NCBI GenBank assembly: GCA_023678885.1
Contig: CM042955.1
Span: 18,549,835 to 18,613,834 of the forward strand
Direction: 5' to 3'
DNA: 64,000 nucleotides
From: Pogostemon cablin
Taxonomy: Eukaryota; Streptophyta; Magnoliopsida; Lamiales; Lamiaceae
The notes beneath the pieces were generated by a model. It had not been told where the DNA came from and searched no databases. It was given only the letters and a program-made list of their open reading frames with translations. A program made the translations under genes and the position numbers. This document shows, piece after piece, positions 12,101-23,698 of this stretch. How positions within the stretch are numbered: the first letter of the stretch is position 1; each line of letters opens with the position of its first letter.

Positions 12101-13047
12101 ATATACACAGTGAACAACAAGACAATTATCAAGGAGTTCAAAGAAGACATGATGAAGAAGTTCGAGATGACGGATTTGGGCTTGATGCAATATTTTCTCG
12201 GTATCAAGATAGATCAACAAGAAGATGGTATATTCATCTCTCAAAAAAAGTACACAGAAAGCCTGCTAAAGAAGTTCAAGATGGAGGATTGCAAGACTGT
12301 AGCAACTCCACTCGATAACACTAAAGCTCTACAGAAAGAAGATAGCTTGCCAAAAGTAGACAACTTAAAATTTCGAAGCCTGATTGGAAGCCTACTCTAC
12401 TTGACGGCGACTCGACCAGATATAATGTACGCAACAAGCTTCCTCTCAAGATTCATGCAGGATCCAAGTCAGACTCACTACGGAGCAGCAAAGAGAATAC
12501 TCCGATATCTTCAAGGAACAAAGAACTACGGCATCTGGTATGCATCAACTCCTGACTATAAACTAACAGGCTATACAGACAGTGATTGGGCAGGTTCAGT
12601 TGATGACATGTGAAGCACATCTGGCTACGTATTCACAATGGGTTCAGGAATATTTTCCTAGGCATCTAAGAAGCAAGCTACAGTCGCACAATCATTAGTC
12701 GAAGCAGAGTACATAGCGGCAGCAATGACTACGAGCCAAGCAATATGGTTAAAGCGAATACTTGAAGATATGGGAGAGCCACAAGATGAAGCTACAAACA
12801 TCTACTGCGACAGTAAATCAGCAATCGCTATGGCAAAAATCCAGTATTCCATAGCAGAACCAAGCACATCAAGATAAAGTATCACTTCATCAGAGAAGCA
12901 GAAGCTAACAAAGAAATCGAGTTGAAGCATTGCAAGACGGAAGAACAGCTAGCGGACATATTTACAAAAACACTGCCGCGAGGAAAGTTCGAGACATTAC
13001 GAGAGCTCGTTGGAGTCAAAGAAATATGCATTAAGGAGGATTATTAA
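9165..13047 (+). pseudogene. Copia gag-pol remnant
   Basis: Fragments in order. Gag (9165-9670) has a frameshift near 9360 and stops near 9670. The CCHC knuckle at 9874-9915 has lost its His and last Cys, both now Tyr. The protease motif reads DSD instead of DSG at 10084-10092. The integrase has a pre-integrase HRRFGHFN motif (about 10444), an LVHTDICGP segment after a TGA at 10603, and FIDDFTRMTWVYFL, then a shift into the frame at 10949. Reverse transcriptase runs to about 12300 with LYVDDLIY (about 12089), interrupted by TAA at 11678. RNase H is interrupted by TGA at 12611 and TAG at 12659 and ends in LADIFTKTLPRGKFE. Several stops look like C-to-T or G-to-A transitions. Confidence 0.92.
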
Positions 13048-13084
13048 AATGTAATGCAAATTTCTAGAATTATGTAGAGAATTG

Positions 13085-13470
13085 TGGTTTAATACAAAAA
13101 ATCTAGAAAGGTATAGAAATTGTAAAATATGTAAAAACTAAGAAGAATCTAGAATTGCCTAGGTTAAGTCTTTAATCATGAACTAGGTAAAATTATCTAG
13201 AACATGAAGTAATCTAGAATGATGATGAGTGATCCATTGAATGATCTAGAACTATCATCTTGTACCTATAAATATGGGTCATTGTAACTCAATTTGTGAA
13301 TGAACAACTACAAACATTCATCCAAATCCTCAAGTCAATCCCCTATTCTCTTAAACACTTTTTCCTATATTCACTAATCCAAGCCTCTAGCCTAAATCAC
13401 TAACCACTCACGTATAAACCTTCCATCCTAAATACTACAAACCTCATATCCCATATCCTAAATACCATCA
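13085..13470 (+). repeat. 3' LTR of the copia element
   Basis: Aligns to 8735-9125 over its whole length and ends ACCATCA. An extra 5' segment, 13042-13084, directly follows the polypurine tract and is missing from the other LTR. Confidence 0.88.
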
Positions 13471-13496
13471 TGAAAACTCTCTGATTGGTAGCTGCT

Positions 13497-13920
13497 TTTG
13501 AAAAGAGTCTCAATTTATGTTCATCTATTATTCTTACTTCTCAATACAATTTCTTTCAAATTCATTATAATTTCGTGGATCGATTCTTGAGTACCCGTTA
13601 TAGTCGAATATTCATGGGGAACGTTCTCAGATTTTACACGTGTGATACATGTTTCTTCTATTTCTCCAACCAAAGCTCTTCGAATCGCAATGACTTTCAT
13701 AAGTGGAGATAGAACAAAGCGCCCATAATAAAGGCGTTTACTGTCATATTTTTAGTTCCTGTACTAGTATTTAAAGATTCTGAAGTGCTGATTCTTCAAC
13801 TTACTGATTTAGCAATCTCTATGTTTGCTCAATTTTGATAGATTAAGAGAGATAGGATTAGTGTTGCCACTTTACCATCAATTATGTTTAGGCTTGTATT
13901 TAAATTCTTTCATTCTTTAT
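13497..13920. repeat. Copy B of the dispersed duplication
   Basis: Second copy of the block at 2920-3190, same orientation, interrupted by the rpoA insertion at 13534-13745. Similarity resumes with CCTGTACTAGTATTT and continues past the GTGTTGCCA segment to the CTTTCATTCTT stretch. Confidence 0.75.
13534..13745 (-). pseudogene. rpoA: Nuclear plastid DNA: rpoA fragment
   Basis: On the minus strand this encodes the N-terminal region of the plastid-encoded RNA polymerase alpha subunit: KRLYYGRF, LSPLMK, RRALVGEIEE, CITRVKSE, VPHEYSTITG and IHEI-MNLKEIVLRS, in that order. It is non-functional here, covering only about 70 codons. A few codons after LSPLMK are missing relative to the plastid gene and several residues differ. 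The edges are sharp when compared with the uninterrupted copy at 2920-3190, so this is a plastid-to-nucleus transfer, not a plastid contig. Confidence 0.9.
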
Positions 13921-15017
13921 CAATTGATCACATTGTAGCTATTATGATCAACAACAATTTCAAATCAGCTTCTAATATTATCCTAAATTAATTCCTACTT
14001 TAACAAGGCATGACTCGTATTTGTCAAGAGTTCCAGTCACTATCATACAGTCATGGTATCAGAGGAAAGGTTATATAAATTCTATGGCTGATTTAATTGA
14101 AAAGGAGTTACAAACTTTTGCTTTGAAGGTGCATGAGAAGTGAATAATTTGAACCAAAATCGATAACTTTTTTTCTAATTGGATAAAGACTCATTTGTTG
14201 TTTGGTATTGTAGATGATGATATTCTTCAGTGACCATGGAGTGCCTGTTAGTTATGTCGAGGATGCAGGGGATCTGATCATACGCCCTAAATTGATAAAC
14301 AACAAAAAATTATAAAATATAAATGAAATAGGGCGGATACATTACACTAATTCGAGCTAGTGTTCAACTCCTAAGAAAGAAAGGGAGAAACAAGGGTAGA
14401 AAGCACCATGCCTTAACCAAAAATATATTCTCATCCCAACAAACGAGAAGATTTCCTAATTTATGTGATGGGCTTTTCATTAACACAATGGGCCTTCGTG
14501 TTCGGCTGCTACTCTCTTGGGCCGTATAAAAATGATCATACTCTGGCTTACAAGGTTGGTTCTTGCTATCAAGCTTTTAGCTCTCACTAAATGAAGTTGT
14601 TGTTGAGGTTGGCCAGCAAGGCATCAAATCTCTCCTTGCCGTTCTAGTGAGGTGTGGTTCTTGGACTTAACACTACCCCTTCCTCTCTGTCTGCCATATT
14701 TTATCCTGCATTGCCTATTCTTGTTCCTCTCAAGATTAAAGGTTTTCATTTGTTAGTTTTATTACTTCAAGAAGAATAATATCGTGATTCTTTCAAATGT
14801 GTTGTTTGGATTTTAGGATACATTTATTGTTACTTGATTGAGTACACATTTGGATCAATTAATCTCTGTGGAGACTACAAATGGCAGCAGACCTGAAGAA
14901 ACTATATTTTCATCTCACACCAACCGACATTTCAAATCAAAATTAAGATGTTACTAGGCTTGATTCTTGTCCTGCTTTGAGTAGCATATTACACGCAATA
15001 GTAAAGTTTGGTGATAT
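13921..15017. other. Intergenic with a possible copia primer site
   Basis: No intact gene. A TGGTATCAGAG at 14054-14064, followed by an ATG-led open phrase (about 14084), looks like the primer-binding site and gag start of another, mostly lost LTR element. The rest is unassigned. Confidence 0.4.
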
Positions 15018-15416
15018 TGTTAGATAAGCAGATCTCAATTCATTTCTAAGGGATAAATAAAGAAGTGTATAAAAAAAAACAATACAAGAATTTTTGGAGA
15101 AAAACTACGGACCGAGAAAATATCACTATGTGAAAAAAATTTTACAATCACACAAAATTTCTCTCTCCTGATCCCAATCCCTACACTCTTACAAATCTTT
15201 GATAATTCACACCTTTTTCCCATTGTCACAACCGAGAATTCAAGAAAGGAATTTTAACTAGAATCAAACACAATTAAAGTGTACTTGATTGGTGCACTGG
15301 ATATCAAGTCCAAGGGCCTCCTTATATAGCCTAAGAAATCCCTCCCCTTTTACTCTTCATCCGATGTGGGACAATGAAATAAAAGAATCCTTATTTTATT
15401 CTTGACAAACTCAACA
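15018..15416 (-). repeat. LTR (3' LTR in element orientation)
   Basis: Direct repeat partner of 17171-17576. Begins TGTTAGATAAGCAG and ends ACAAACTCAACA. Confidence 0.8.
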
Positions 15417-15659
15417 ATCTACACCTTGTCAAAATAAAAGAAGATTTATTGTCTTCACCGATAATTATTCTCAATCCCGAGAATCCCTTAGAATCAACCA
15501 TTCTAATAACCATTGTCTTCACCGATAATTCATTCTCAATCCCGAGAATCATACTCTACCATATAAGTAGACCAGTTAGAATCAATTATTCTAACAATTT
15601 TCTACGGCATATATCGAAAACACCAGTTGATATTTATGGTGCTACTTTCAACTCTTGGC

Positions 15660-16227
15660 TAGGGGTGACAATTGGACGGGTATTTCCGGATATCCAATTT
15701 ACCCGAACCCTAATGGGTAGGGTATGGGTAGTTGTAAACGGGTTTGGGACAGGTACGAGTAGTTGTAAGAAATACCATTAGGGTTTGAGACGGGTACGGG
15801 TAATGCCTCAAAACCGGCTGGTACCCCGATTATATATTTTTTTTAATAAAATTAAATATATATTATATAATTTATATATTGTAAGATATTTTATATTTTT
15901 ATTAATAGTTATAAGTTTTATTAAATCATATTTATTAAATATTTATTTAAAATAATAGAATTCATATTATATTTATTGTATATTTAATTAATAATAATGT
16001 AATTTTTATTATTATATTTATTTTGATAGTAAAAAATATAAATATATATAAAATAAATGAATATTAAACGGGTACGGGTACCCGCGGGTATTGATAAAAG
16101 GTAATAGGACGGGTACGGGTACCATAATAATTTTTTTAGACGGGACAGATACGGATACGGGTAGTTATTTTTTAATCAAATACGGGTACCCCAAAATAAG
16201 CGGGTACCCTACCCGTTGCCATCTCTA
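15660..16227. mobile_element. hAT-type MITE with GGGTACCCG repeats
   Basis: Imperfect inverted ends (TAGGGGTGACAATTGG at left, CCCGTTGCCATCTCTA at right) are enclosed by the 8-bp direct repeat CTCTTGGC at 15652-15659 and 16228-16235. An 8-bp target duplication with TAGGG-type ends is the hAT signature. The subterminal regions are full of ACGGGTACGGGTA and its complement; the centre is AT-rich. It has no coding capacity and is nested in the LTR element. Confidence 0.82.
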
Positions 16228-17170
16228 CTCTTGGCTCCCCTAGAAGTCCATCAGTCATCGATATACATCCACCACACACCCTACATCACCTTCCAAGTCA
16301 ATGTTCGTGTGCAAACTTGTGGACCAGCTAATATTATTACATCATTTTCCCTGACAACTGAACATGTCATAAGGATCCCCAATATTATTAACTCAACATT
16401 CAGAACTGTTGTCGCACCAGCTCCGCCTTAACCAGCAACTTCATCATTGCTCCATCGTAAGCAATTATTGTGCTATTGCTCCACCGCAATTACCGCACCA
16501 TTACTACACCTTAAGCAAAAATCGTCATTGTATCGATATGACGTCGCTGTCTTTTACCGCCAAGCTATACCAGGTTTGTCCGAATCCTTTTCCTACTGAA
16601 AGTGTCGTCACTTGAAGCCGATCCTAACCCTCCGGAATTCACGATGTTTTTTCCTATTTGTCGGTTGAATCCACGCTATGTTTTACTGATCTAGCGCCAC
16701 CCGATACAAAGCCACCACATCACTTTCTTTCTCGTTGAATCGCTGCTTCCCCACACTACCAGTCATTACCGGAAAACTCGTTCCTTTCAATCCTCCTTGA
16801 GCCGACATCCATGGAAAACCCCATGCCACTATTAAGCCAACTCCACCTCCAGGAGTCCCAGCAATTCACATTGCTGCAGGTCCAAGAACTCCGTCAAAAA
16901 CTGTTGTCCCGCAAATTCTACCCCTTGCCACGCCACTATTGCCACAGTCCGGCGTATTTCACCGCAAGAAATGAGATGTCACCGCATCCGGCTGATCTTC
17001 TGACCCCTTTGTATCACTAGCTTTTCTCACTTCTTTCATGTCACCCTTAGCCCAATGAATAAACATCTTCCTCTCATAAAGTCTTTTCTAATATGGAAGG
17101 TCAGACTATGCTGCAACCACAGAGCATACTAAGAACTTTACAAGCACCCGAACCGAGCTCTAATACCACT

Positions 17171-17576
17171 TGTTGGGATAAGAAGATCCTCATTCATTCC
17201 TAAGGGACAAATAAAGAAGAGCATAAAAAGTCAACACAAGAATTTACGTGGAAAACTCTAAAATCGGAGAAAAACCACGGACCGAGAAAATATCACTATG
17301 TGAAAAAATTTTATGATCACACAGAATTTCTCTCTCCTGACCCCCAATCCATCTTTGACTAATTCACACCTTACTTCCCATTCTCACAATCGTAAATCCA
17401 AGAAAGGAATTTTAACTAGAATCGAACACAAAGATTAAAGTGTACTTGATTGGTGCACTGGATATCAAGTCCAATGGCTTCCTTATATAGCATAAGAAAT
17501 CCCCCCTTTTACTCTTCATCCGATGTGGGACAAAAAAATAAAAGAAATCCTTCTTTTATTCTTGACAAACCCAACA
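17171..17576 (-). repeat. LTR (5' LTR in element orientation)
   Basis: Begins TGTTGGGATAAG and ends CAAACCCAACA. The primer-site complement lies immediately to its left. Confidence 0.82.
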
Positions 17577-17633
17577 GATATGTGTCAATTTAATTGTTGT
17601 ATATCTAATATATACGATGATGCATGAACTTTC

Positions 17634-17709
17634 AGGTTTGTGAGTGAGCACATAGAAACACTGGAAGAAATCGACATGGAGTACACAGAATTGGCTCTTG
17701 AATGTTAAC
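17634..17709 (+). pseudogene. Exon-like remnant, unknown
   Basis: A pyrimidine tract and TTTCAG precede an open segment reading FVSEHIETLEEIDMEYTE then LALEC and a stop TAA (17707-17709). It looks like a terminal exon. I do not recognise the family and see no upstream exons, only the LTR element, so it may be a gene 3' end cut off by that insertion. Confidence 0.35.
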
Positions 17710-18108
17710 TGTTTTCTATTAAGATATTGCTATTTTCTTCTCTTAAACGGAATTAGACCATTTTATCTTATCTCTGGATTTGACATTATCATTTGATTCA
17801 TAGTTTTCTTCATATAAGATTTGTATTATTTCTTTCTTTATATTGCCCATATCCAACCACAGATAACAAATGATGGTGATTCCATTTCTGTAGTAGTTTC
17901 TTGACATATCATCGCTCTACTGAAGAATCGTAAATAGCTTCTGATGAACATTGATCTTATATGACAATAGGCTCTCCTTGAGAAGTTTCTGTAAAAAATC
18001 CTAGTATCTATTTATGCTTTCCTATGTTGGTTGCTATCCTTTATCAGTTTCTCTTATTATCACTCTGGCATTTGCATCCTTATAAATATATGGTTACCTT
18101 GTTGTTTC

Positions 18109-18228
18109 AGAACTAGGTCTCTCTGTTCCGCGGTGAGAGATGAAATGCTACTGAGATTGAACAAGTCAGTCGATAGCCGGTTTAATGGATCGTCGCCTTA
18201 TTATACAGCAATTTTGTATAAGCAATAA
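18109..18228 (+). pseudogene. Second exon-like remnant, unknown
   Basis: GTTTCAG is followed by an open segment encoding TRSLCSAVRDEMLLRLNKSV then DSRFNGSSPYYTAILYKQ and a TAA at 18226-18228. Base composition is higher in GC than the flanks. It may belong to the same lost gene as the segment at 17634. The family is not recognised. Confidence 0.35.
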
Positions 18229-19772
18229 TCCTGGCTTTGGCTTTGGATGGCATCACCCCAATGTTGTTTTTGCCATTTCTTCATATTGTGATCTGACTAG
18301 CATTTTTCAAGCAAATAACTGGAGCTATAATATTTATCATTGAATTTGAGTTGAACCCAAAACTAGTGATATTTAGGTCGATATGATTGCATCCTTGTAT
18401 ATATAAGTGTACGTTTTAGGGATAGGGTGGGGTGGGGGATGTCAGATGATGAGAGGGTTAATGAATAGCTTCTGAATGTCTCCTGTGATCCCACACATAA
18501 TGTGAGGGAGCTATCTTTTTCTATATTTATCACCAATAATTTTTTTTATTTACGCCATATATTTCATGCATTTAGTGGTTACAATCTAACCTATATATTT
18601 GAGGTTATAATGATTTTTTCAACTTATAAATAAATAAAGAGAGTTCATCTTACTACTACTTGATTCACAGTCAAGATGTATGATGATTAGCATAAGGTCT
18701 GGGATTCCAACAGACGAGGTTCAAAAGGTATATTACCTCCTTACTCAAACATTATTCACTTCTATTGTAACTAAGATTATTATTCACTGCTATTATACTA
18801 TGGATATTAAGAAAAAATTACTTTTGAACTAGTTTTATTGACTTTTTGGAGTAATATAGTATTTTTAGATATGTATAAGTGATATAGTATTTTTAGATAT
18901 GTATAAAGTATAAAGTATATTATATGTAGAAAGAAGAGATGATATTTTTTAAAATTAATGTGTAATTTTTAGGTTTTAAATAAGAATATTTTTTTTTCTT
19001 TTTTTGGGTGTTAATGATGTGTTGCGAATTACCGAGAGAGTAAACAATCTTCTTGGACTTAAAGAGGGAGTACTACTTTATTATGTTTAGCAAATCAAGC
19101 TAATGGTACTTCTTCCATTTCATAACAAAGTCTACACTTATTGTGGATTCAAAGTTTGAGATTTTGATTATTATTATTATTTATCTATTTTTACCATCTA
19201 ATGGTAGTTTGCTAATTTGTTTAATGAATAAATAATTGGGTTGATTCTATTACTTTTTTATGAAGATAATAATTTTTAGACAAATAAAGGATGTGAATTT
19301 ATTTACATAAGGGAGAGAGCAAACAAAACATGGACATCTTGGAGAAGAGGTCAATAGTTAATACTATGTTACCCCTTTCATATGTGAATTTTGGTGAAAT
19401 GACAAACTCAAATTGATTGTAACTTTATTCTACTGTTGACTAGAGAGACAGGATTAATAATACAAGGACTTTTGAGTAAAATGTCTATTGTCTGGTCTAT
19501 TTATTGATGATATTCCATTAATTCAGATTATAATTTGGTGAATTAATTTAATTTTGAATAAATTTATGATAAAAGTTCTATGAACATTTAATTCATTGTA
19601 TCTTCTTGAATATCTTAAACACCCTAAGGGGAGGGGGGTTGGGGGGATTAAGGCCAAAAGGAGGAGTTGATTTCAATTAGAAGCAAAATGGAGACAGGGC
19701 TTTCAAAAAGAACATGGAAAAATCCCTATATGCATGGAAGCCCATTATCTTCATCTATAAAATACTATTCAG
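18229..19772. other. Intergenic, no gene seen
   Basis: AT-rich. It contains a short internal duplication (TATAGTATTTTTAGATATGT twice near 18845-18905) and a G-rich stretch at about 19627-19649 (GGGGAGGGGGGTTGGGGGG). Confidence 0.5.
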
Positions 19773-20121
19773 ATATTTGCACTTAGGGATTTGGATTTTT
19801 ATAAAGAATTAGGTGAAAATAAAATGAGTTTGATGAGATTACGTGACAAAGTATATACTGATGATATTTGTGCACGTGTGTATTTATATGTGTATTTTTT
19901 TTCAATAGTATATATAGGGTTGTTATTCGAATAAAGCAAGTCTGAGTAGTACATACTAAAACAGAGCTCGAGTACTCTCAAATCGAACCGAGATCGACTC
20001 AACTTGAGTACTCACGAAACGAGCATAAAGTAAGCTTGAACTCGAGCTCGAATACTCACAAATCGAGCCAAGCTGAGTTCTCGAGTAACTCTTTAAATTT
20101 AACAGCTCTAAGTGCAAATAT
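19773..20121. mobile_element. TIR element with CTCGAG-rich core
   Basis: Perfect 14-bp inverted ends: ATATTTGCACTTAG at left and CTAAGTGCAAATAT at right. The interior holds several GAGCTCGAGTACTC and CTCGAGCTCG phrases. No coding capacity; no clear target duplication was identified. Confidence 0.6.
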
Positions 20122-20648
20122 GTTTCTTAATAAATGTATGATATTTTTATATTTAATTATTCATCAGAAAAAGCTAAAATAGTTGCTAACAAAATGTATT
20201 ATTCTTATTCATTAGTATATATATTTTTATTTATTAATGTATACTCCATATATTTTGAATGTAAGTGCACCATGCATCCACGTCCACATGATAATTTGTC
20301 AAGTATAAAAGCATTGACCTTTATACTCTCTCTATTCCCTTCAAAGAGACCTTTTTTCTATTTTAGGTGTTTCACTCAAACAGTTTTATTTCATTTTTAA
20401 TAGAGAGAACCTGCACACACTCACTAATATAATTAAAATATTCATTCACACTCCCACTAATACAACTACACACTACACATTAAATGATAATATCCACGTG
20501 TAAAAAACAAATGACCCTCTATGAGTGGGAAGGGGGATGCATATATTTCATATAGTCTATATCATCGATAATTCTTTATGAACCTATTTAACTTTTTCTA
20601 TTTCTAATTTGTTATTTTGATAATTGTTTTCTTTTAATTTGAGAAATC

Positions 20649-20681
<33 letters not shown>

Positions 20682-21162
20682 TTTTCTAAAAAGTTGAGTT
20701 AAAAAAAATATATCATACCAAATAAGTTTGGAAACTAGGTGCTGTTAAGTGAGATAAAATTAGGGGTGCATGATGAGGCACGTGATGCAGTCAAATGCTG
20801 CAAACAAAACATTATTAATTCTACAAATGCTTATTAATATTCCTTAATTAATACATTAAATTTAAAAGTCATTTGCTTCAATTATACATCATGATACACT
20901 GCCACCCAAAACTTTAAATAATCCTTCCGGCAGAGGACAAGACTAGTACGTATATATGTATTGCCTCTGAGTCATTAATTATTTCATTAATGGAAAAATA
21001 ATTTAAACAAATTTGTGATTAAATTTTAAAAGATGAGTTTTTTATTGCATTAATTATTTGTGTGATAGAAAGATTAGGTCTATGGATCAACAATGCCTGG
21101 GATCCCACATTAGTACTAGGAAGTGTGTATATACAGTACACTGGACATCTGTACTAAAAATC

Positions 21163-21229
<67 letters not shown>

Positions 21230-22546
21230 TTTTTATTTAAAATTAATAAATAATAATACTTTATTTACCAGTTTATAAAACCGTGTCCAATTCTCTATGA
21301 AGAATGGAAATGTTATATAGATAGAAAATTAATTCATAACGGTATTTGATATGAGATTAAGATGTGAAATCTATCCAATCAAGCATTTTCAAATTAAGTC
21401 AATATTCGGTGTGAGATTAAGACATTAAGATTTTCTTATCAAGTATTCTATGATTAAGGTGTCATTCGATCCAAGATGAAGATGAAAGTATTAAGCCCTT
21501 CCAATTAAGTTTTCTAGTTGAGTTGGCATTTGATCCAAGATCAAGAAGATTTGGAGTCATTATTTGATCAAGTGTTCCAAAATCAATTCAGTGTTTGATA
21601 TGAAATCAAGGTGTCAAGTTTCTCCAATCAATTGCATTTCTTGTGAAGTTAATGACACTTTCAAATATAACGGCGTTCATCACGAAAAAATTTTGAAATA
21701 ATTTTTATTCGGAATAAAAGCTCTAATTATAAAGAAATTCAACCAAATTGACTCAAAATGAATTTATTTTAAACTGATAAAAAGTAGCACTCTAAAAAAG
21801 AATGATACTCTATCAAGGATAAACTAAAAGAAAAAACCTATCTTATTAAATTATTTCATGAATATTTTGTACGATGAAAATAAAATGATAATTTTTTTTA
21901 TTAAAAGTGAGAACTGATCGAGTAAAATTAATAATGGTGTAAGAACAAGCTAGTTTTGGATATTTAATTAATAGGTTAGTGTAGTGAGTTCATATGTAAA
22001 GACTCCTATTTAAAAATTTTAAAGATAATCATAATCTTAAACATTCAAATCCCTAAAAATAAAACATCAAATTCTAAAGAAAATATATAACATAAATCAC
22101 TAAAAATTCAAATAATTAACTATATAAATTCGATTCAAATATGTGTTTGCCATTTTTCTTTTAAAATATATGTTAGTATTGAATAATAATGCGAGAATTT
22201 GATTACAATGAATCTGGCTAGTATGTGAATGTGTCAATTTACGATGAAATTTGATGTTAGGTAATAAATTGTAGCCCCATAAAAGATGGGTGTTGTCACA
22301 TGTTATGCATGAAAGTAGGCACGTCCAATTAAATATCTGCCCCTTTTTAATTCCTGTATATCTTCTTTAATCTTTTATAAGTGTTTCTCGATCGAGGAGG
22401 ACAATTAAATAAGGATTATTCTGTATTGCACCAGTGCACTTATAGTTTATAGGCTAAAAATAGGATGTAGTGAGGGTAGTTCTTAAAAAACGTGGTACAG
22501 TAAACGTGAACGAAATTGTGGGACGGAGGGAGTATATGCTAATTAT
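20122..22546. other. Intergenic, microsatellites only
   Basis: AT-rich DNA without a recognisable gene. It includes an (ATT)n run at about 20650-20680, a (TA)n run at 21167-21224, and repeated phrases on ATCAAG/TGTTTGAT at about 21330-21620 that look like a degenerate short tandem repeat. A GGGACGGAGGGAGTAT at about 22520 is a lone Stowaway-type end. Confidence 0.5.
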
Positions 22547-22881
22547 ATTGTGCATCCGGGTGCACCCTAAGATAGGGTGCACCCACTTTAAAAAACGTAT
22601 ACAAATATAAACAAACATATATAATTATGAATGAAAATGTATACAATTTAATTGTTAATTTTTTTAATAAAAAATTGAGCGTAAAAAAATATATAATTAT
22701 TAAAAAAAATATGTATACACTATTGAATAAAAAATTATACATGCTAGTTTTTTTAATGAAAAATTTAGTGTAAAAAAAATATACAATTATTAAGAAATAA
22801 GTATAAAATAAAATAACATATATACAAAATAGAATAAAAAATTATATACACATGGGTGCATTCTTACACCCGGATGCACCT
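22547..22881. mobile_element. MITE with GTGCATCCGGGTGCACC ends
   Basis: Inverted ends: TGTGCATCCGGGTGCACC on the left and ACACCCGGATGCACCT on the right. A second inner repeat, GGGTGCACCC, lies near the left end. The core is A/T-rich with TATACAATT phrases and no coding capacity. Confidence 0.6.
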
Positions 22882-23698
22882 AATATCAACTCATAATTAT
22901 AAATGGTAGAATTGAATTTCGTGCAATACGTATTAATTTCACACAGTCTTCTGAAACCCACAAAATACGAGGTAAAAATCCTCAAAATAAAAAAATCTTG
23001 AATTATATTTTTGAAAGCATGAAATGTGTATTAATAAAATCTTAAAATTAGAAGACCGAAAGATATTAAACTTAAGTAATAAGGGTATTACATTCTGAAT
23101 AGAGTCGGATTTTGGGAGATGTTGCTTATGAAGTGATAATATTTTAAATTTCTTTTTAAAATATTTAATTAATAAAAATAATAATAGTTTAATTAAATTA
23201 TTTTTTAACAACTCCATCACTTTTTTAATATTAAATAGTATATCACTTTTTATCTATTCAATTCAATGGGAGACTTATTTCGTTTCATAAAATAAAGGAT
23301 CATTACATACGGAAGAAAATAAGAAATTTTTAAATAATGGAAATTGTTCAATAATTGCCAAAATTTTTTGGTCCCTGGGAAATATAAAGACTAAAAAAGA
23401 AGAAATACGAAAATTTAAATAATATGAAAATTGACTCAATAATTTGCCAATTTTTGGCTCCAAAATAGAAAGAACCAAGGAACATCATTAGATCCTATCT
23501 TCTATTTTTCCCCCTTCTTCCACATTTCTCATGTTTTCCTACTGAAAAATCAAGAGAAAAAGAAATATCTAAAATTCATTAAGTTAGGAAAAAAAACGTT
23601 CCTAAGTGAAATAAATTAATTTACTGAAAAAATATTAGCAAAAATATTCCATGGAAAAATACTAGTAAACCTTCATCGCAATTAATCTAAGTATTAAT
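22882..23698. other. GATA gene 3' flank, AT-rich
   Basis: No coding signal recognised. A phrase built on GGAAAATTG(A/T)TCAATAATTGCCAA occurs twice (about 23335 and 23425), a small imperfect duplication. The right end is probably the GATA gene 3' untranslated region. Confidence 0.45.

Larger units (their letters stand above)
8735..13470 (+). mobile_element. Ty1/copia LTR retrotransposon, decayed
   Basis: A full-structure copia element. It has two highly similar LTRs (8735-9125 and 13085-13470), a primer-binding-like TGGCATCATAGCC right after the 5' LTR, then gag, protease, integrase, reverse transcriptase and RNase H in copia order, and a purine-rich AAGGAGGAT before the 3' LTR. Coding frames are broken by many stops and shifts, so it cannot move on its own. 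The 3' LTR probably starts earlier, at about 13042 (TATTAAAATG directly after the polypurine tract). If so, the 5' LTR has lost about 45 bp and no target duplication can be scored on that side. Confidence 0.93.
15018..17576 (-). mobile_element. Non-autonomous LTR retrotransposon
   Basis: Two direct repeats of about 400 bp (15018-15416 and 17171-17576), each starting TGTT and ending CAACA, flank only about 1.75 kb. Next to the right repeat, the plus strand reads GCTCTAATACCACTT, the complement of a tRNA-iMet primer site (TGGTATTAGAGC). The element therefore runs on the minus strand, with 17171-17576 as its 5' LTR. Next to the left repeat, the minus strand reads ACAAGGTGTAGAT, a copia-like polypurine tract. 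The interior has no gag or pol; its short open frames are not recognisable. A 568-bp hAT-type element is nested inside. Both LTRs contain ATCCGATGTGGGACA and a CCTTATATAG motif. Confidence 0.8.
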
